Part shown: piece after piece, positions 60,538-64,000 of the stretch
How the letters are laid out: each line of letters starts with the position of its first letter
Position numbering within the stretch: position 1 is the first letter of the stretch
NCBI GenBank assembly: GCA_032690845.1
Contig: CM064430.1
Coordinates: 52,053,882 to 52,117,881 of the forward strand
Source of the DNA: Eleusine coracana subsp. coracana
Taxonomy: Eukaryota > Streptophyta > Magnoliopsida > Poales > Poaceae
Length of the DNA stretch: 64,000 bases
Reading direction: 5' to 3'
Program-made: the position numbers and the translations under genes
Notes under the pieces: generated by a model
The model's input: only the letters and a program-made list of their open reading frames with translations
Told to the model about the DNA's origin: nothing
Database searches by the model: none

Positions 60538-61401
60538 CTAGGTGAATGATTCTTGCTTCTTGAGTAACCGAAAAAAGGGCAAACCTCGAACGCCCAATCG
60601 TGAGACGAACCGGCTGAGTGCAGCCATGCAACCAATAAGTTTTTGGATGTCTTTCTGCGAATGTGGAGGTCCCATCCGCAATATGGCATTAACCTTTTCC
60701 GGATTAGCTTCAATCCCTCTATGTGATACTAAAAAACCGAGTAATTTTCCAGACGGGACCCCAAAGGTACATTTGTCCGGATTCAACTTCATATTGTATT
60801 TTCAAAGATTCCCGAATGTTTCCTCTAGGTCAGATATTAAGTCGGCAGAAATCCAAGTCTTGACTACCACATCATCCACATAGGCTTCAACGTTTCTTTC
60901 GATCTGGCTATCTAAGCATCGTTGCAAGGTCCGCTGATAAGTGGCGCCGGCGTTCTTTAGCCGAAAGGGCATAGTTATATAACAAAACGCACCGAACGGT
61001 GTGATAAACGAGGTTTTAAGCTGGTCGGATTCATTTAGGGGAATCTGGTGGTACCCTGAATAGGCGTCTAAGAAACACAATAATGCGCATCCAGTCGTCG
61101 AATCGATCACTTGATCAATGCGTGGAAGGGTGAATGGATCTTTTGGACAAGCTTGGTTGAGGCCAGTGTAATCCATGCACATTCGCCACTCCTTATTTTT
61201 CTTTTGTACCAGAACCGGATTAGCCAGCCAGTTGGGGTGAAAAACTTCTTTAATGAAACCGGCTGCCAGTAGTCGGCCAATTTCTTTCCTTATTGCATCC
61301 GTTCGATCTTGCGAGAATCGTCTAAGCCGTTTCCTTATAGGCCTAGCATTCTCGCGGACGTGAAGTTTGTGCTCAGCCTTTTCCCTGGAAACCCCTGGCA
61401 T
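60538..61401 (-). pseudogene. C reverse transcriptase
   Basis: The frame opens in the segment FAWKPSDMPG and covers the RT: NPVLVQKKNKEWRMCMDYTGLN, CFLDAYSGYHQIPL, FITPFGAFCYITMPFRLKNAGATYQR and the catalytic EAYVDDVVVKT with both Asp residues. A TGA at 60802-60804 (Arg in B) separates it from KYNMKLNPDKCTFGVPSGKLLGF, IQKLIGCMAALSRFVS and the end at 60538 (TAG where B has Trp). All in one frame. Upstream the frame reaches UAG at 61465-61467, the stop shared with B. Confidence 0.92.
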
Positions 61402-61464
61402 GTCAGAAGGTTTCCATGCAAATATATCTTTATTATTTCGAAGAAAAAGGATGAGCGCGCTTTC

Positions 61465-62463
61465 CTATTTATCACCTAAATTGACCCCAATATTAGTGGT
61501 CTTTGTTACATCATTATCATCTAGGCTAATCTTCTTGGTATCCACGGCGTCCGCATGAACCGTGGTCTTTGGCGCCTTCTTGGGAGCAGGTTCTAGCATG
61601 CCCTCCTCAGTTGTTGCGATCGTCTCCTTCAACTCAGCTAATTCTGACGCCGCCTCTATCTTCTCTGTCAACTCGCAGCTGCTATTGTCGCAGTCGTATG
61701 ATGTCCTCATATCCGAGTGAAGTGAAATGACTCCGTTTGGTCCTGGCAGCTTCATCGTCATGTAAGGATAGTGAGGTATCGCCATGAACTTAGCGATGGC
61801 TGGCCGCCCTAAAATGGCATGATAAGTAGAGTCGAGGTCGGTGACCTCGAATGTGATACGCTCCGTCCTGAAGTTCTCCCGAGTGCCAAAAGTGACAGGC
61901 AGAGTGATTTGCCCGAGAGGGAAGGATTGCATGCCTGGTATCACACCGTGGAACGACGATCGGCTTGGCTTGAGGTCAGTCAAGGGTATGCCGAGCTCCT
62001 TGAAGGTCTTGATGAAGAGGATGTCAAGACTGCTGCCTCCATCTACTAGTACCCTGTTTAGCCGGACTCGGTTAACAGTCAGCGTGAGTACTAAAGGGTA
62101 TTTCTTGGGCCTAGGGACGTGGTTTGGGTGATCCGAGCGATCAAAGGTAATCGGGACCTCTGACCATCGCAAATACTGAGGTACTGCCGGTGAGACCGAG
62201 TGAACCTCTCTATAAAGAATCTTCTGCTGGCGCTTGGAATCTGCTGTGGAGCGGCCACAGATATAATTAACCTCGCGCTCGGGGTCCTGGTAGTCTCCTT
62301 TATCCTCATCTTGCTTATCCTTGTCCGAATCTTTCTTAGCGCCTTTGGGGACCCAGGGGCACTCCTTACAGACTTTCAGGGCATGATGGGCAAAGTTCTT
62401 CAACTTGAAGCATTCCCTTGCTTTATAAGCGCCATCGTGAAGCAGACAAGGACCATCAAGCAT
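61465..62463 (-). pseudogene. C gag end and protease
   Basis: The segment begins with a Cys/His block (GPCLLHDGAYKARECF), then the protease: RWSEVPITFDRSDHPNH, NRVLVDGGSSLDILF (catalytic Asp in D-G-G), TFGTRENFRTERITFEV and YHAILGRPAIAKFMAIPHYPY. It ends in an acidic linker and the in-frame UAG at 61465-61467. Open length 332 codons. In frame with gag upstream and RT downstream. Confidence 0.92.
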
Positions 62464-62478
62464 CTTGTCGAAATCATC

Positions 62479-63972
62479 CTATGTGACTGGTTTCCTCCTG
62501 GATGATCGCTCAGTGTTGGCTACCGTGCGGTCGTGCTTGTGTTTCGGGTCACCATCCTTGTTGTAATCGGTAGGACCCGACTGGTTCCTCGGGGTCGTCT
62601 CCTTATTATGTCGGACTTGGAATAAAGCCAAATTGCCGGCGGCATATTTGTCAGCCATGGTGAACAGATCTTTAGCTGTCAGTCCGCTGGTCGCGTCTAA
62701 CCTTCCAATCTTTTTGATCAAATCATCGTCATGAAGTCCTGCTTGGAAGGCGGCGATGACTTGGGCATCCGAGATGTTGGGGATGGTGTTCTTCACTCGG
62801 CAGAAGCGTTGGATGTAATCTCGAAGCGGCTCCCTGTCTTGCTGCTTGATGCGGCTTAGTTCCCAGTGATTTCCTGGCCTGTCGAAGGTTGCTTGAAAGT
62901 TGGCAACAAACTGCCGACAGAGACCTGCCCAGGAACTGACGGAGTTGTCAGGCAGATTGGTGAGCCAAGTTCTTGCGACTGGGGCTAGGCAAACGTGTAG
63001 GTAGTTGGCCATGACAAAACTGTCGCCGCCGAGTGCCCGTATGGCTGTCGAGTAGACGTGGAGCCAGTCACGTGGATCTGTCTTGCCGTCGTACTTCTCA
63101 ATGCCAACTGGTTTGAAACCAATCGGCCAGCTGACGGTTCGAAGCTCCCGAGTGAAGGCTCGAATGCCAGCCTCCTCATCATAATCATCTATGATCAGGG
63201 TTCGTTCTTGCTCGCGACCAGTATCTCGGCGGGGCCTATCGTCATGGCGGCCATCGTCTCGTTGATCATGGTAATACTCGTCATGATATACCGGCCCCCT
63301 GTCGTCACGCTCATAGATAACATCACCACGCCGGCGTCGTTCATCTTCATGTGCTCGGCGGGTCGCGTCATCGCGCTCTTGGTACCTACTGTCTAGTCGG
63401 ACCCGCGTGTCGCGTGGTGGTATGTCGTTGCGCAAGTCGACATTTGGATGCTGATCATGGAACTCTGTGATGGGCTTGCGTCTGGGGGCAGTAGACGGTG
63501 TTGCCTCCTAGCTGGAGAATTGTCCATCTCTTCTTTCCTCCCTAGGTATTGAACTAGCGGCCCCAGAAGCTGACCGACTCGGTGCTGGTCTTGCAGCATT
63601 CATCTCCAGTACGGCCGCAGCCCTGATGTGTTCTTTTAGTTGGTTGACCTGAGGTGTCAGCGCTGGGGAGACTTGGAGCAAGGGTTCTATGGTTTTCAGG
63701 AGGGCTGCTGCAGCCGTGATATTATGCTCTAGGGTTGTATAGATATCCTCACCATCAAGTTTTAAGGTGCAATCGCCCATGTCTAAGTTTCGGACGATGC
63801 CAGATCTGTGCTGGGCATCTGGTCTGCGGAGTGGAGGGGTGACCGCATCTGGATCACCGTTTTTGGGATCTGTCTCTTGTCCATCTACACGTGGTGTGGT
63901 GCCGTGTGCGGCTGCCATGGCAGATGTTTCTCCGTTGACTCCAGTATGCTTGGCGGGTGCCACCATGAACAC
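62479..63972 (-). pseudogene. C gag
   Basis: Two open stretches share one frame, split by TAG at 63508-63510. The upstream piece (63972-63508) is a Thr/Pro-rich N-terminus with a helical block (LKTIEPLLQVSPALTPQVNQL). The downstream piece (63435-62479, 318 codons) has an extremely Asp/Arg/His-rich segment, then the gag core: WPIGFKPVGIEKYDGKTDPRDWL, MANYLHVCLAPVARTWLTNLP, FVANFQATFDRPGN, LRDYIQRFCRVKNTI and VIAAFQAGLHDDDL. It ends in TAG at 62479-62481. The true start may lie a little upstream of 63972 or right of the window. Confidence 0.9.
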
Positions 63973-64000
63973 CTCGTGGAAGTCCGAGGAGCAGCTTTCT

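Larger units (their letters stand above)
54506..64000 (-). mobile_element. C: Tat-type Ty3/gypsy element, sister of B, right end outside window
   Basis: On the minus strand from 64000 downward: gag, protease, RT, RNase H, integrase, then the plus-strand accessory gene (55955-57806) and the 3' LTR (54506-54923). The 5' LTR is beyond 64000. Gag-PR-RT-RH (63972-59518) stays in one reading frame, interrupted only by seven stop codons. Protein similarity to B is obvious throughout. The left flank AAAAG (54501-54505) is the expected TSD; its partner is off the window. Confidence 0.92.

Noticed and set aside
1..64000. Host genes, tRNA, rRNA or centromeric satellite
   Set aside because: I saw no tRNA-like cloverleaf, rRNA segment or long satellite array; everything recognisable is transposon-derived.

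Overview
The window is intergenic, repeat-dominated plant nuclear DNA, most likely from a grass (Poaceae). I found no host protein-coding gene, rRNA, tRNA or CRISPR array. Nearly every base belongs to LTR retrotransposons of the Ty3/gypsy superfamily, stacked inside each other. The grass call is an inference from the element families: Tat-type elements with an antisense gene carrying the 'putative gypsy type transposon' domain (PF04195 type), Tekay/Del-type elements with GC-rich LTR leaders, and Athila-type elements with a D-L-G protease and an env-position ORF1. All copies are broken to some degree. Exact target-site duplications (TSDs) give much of the insertion order.

Layout (my element names). 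A1 (1-4696, minus, Athila-type gag-protease element, 5' LTR 2846-4696) lies inside A2 (4697-9390, plus, Tat-type; antisense gene 4759-7512, 3' LTR 8835-9390), which also carries a Mutator-like MITE (7590-8087, 9-bp TSD). A2 sits in the 5' LTR of E (9391-13920 plus 31616-32803, plus, Tekay/Del-type; most of pol deleted). The gag of E is split by D (13921-31610, TSD TAACT, Tekay/Del-type, no gag). The pol gene of D is split by B (19139-30313, TSD CCTGA, minus, Tat-type, nearly complete, with an antisense multi-exon gene at 20508-23401). The 3' LTR of E is cut by G (from 32804, plus, Athila-type, no RT/RH/INT). The 5' LTR of G is split by F (33496-44309, TSD CCATC, minus, Athila-type, gag-PR-RT-RH-INT), and the integrase of F is split by a solo LTR (38701-39136, TSD TAATC). 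The distal part of G holds two different Athila ORF1 proteins (48810-50382 and 51663-52808). It is interrupted by C (54506-64000, minus, Tat-type, sister of B, running off the right edge).

How the parts work. B and C are two-way units: the LTR drives gag-PR-RT-RH-INT on the minus strand, and a separate TATA-box promoter drives an antisense, intron-containing PF04195 gene that converges on pol. A2 has the same plan on the other strand. B and C share an in-frame UAG at the same codon between PR and RT, while most of their other stops are private.

The most unusual signal is a short self-complementary GC-rich motif (core GCCGATCGGC). It occurs as pairs or short arrays at a 20-22 bp step, scattered through LTRs, coding sequence and untranslated parts of F and G, with a related form at the left edge in A1, and was not seen in B, C, D or E. 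A second theme is arrays of small hairpins whose stems change on both sides while the loop stays fixed (LTR of D; the pre-ORF1 region of G).
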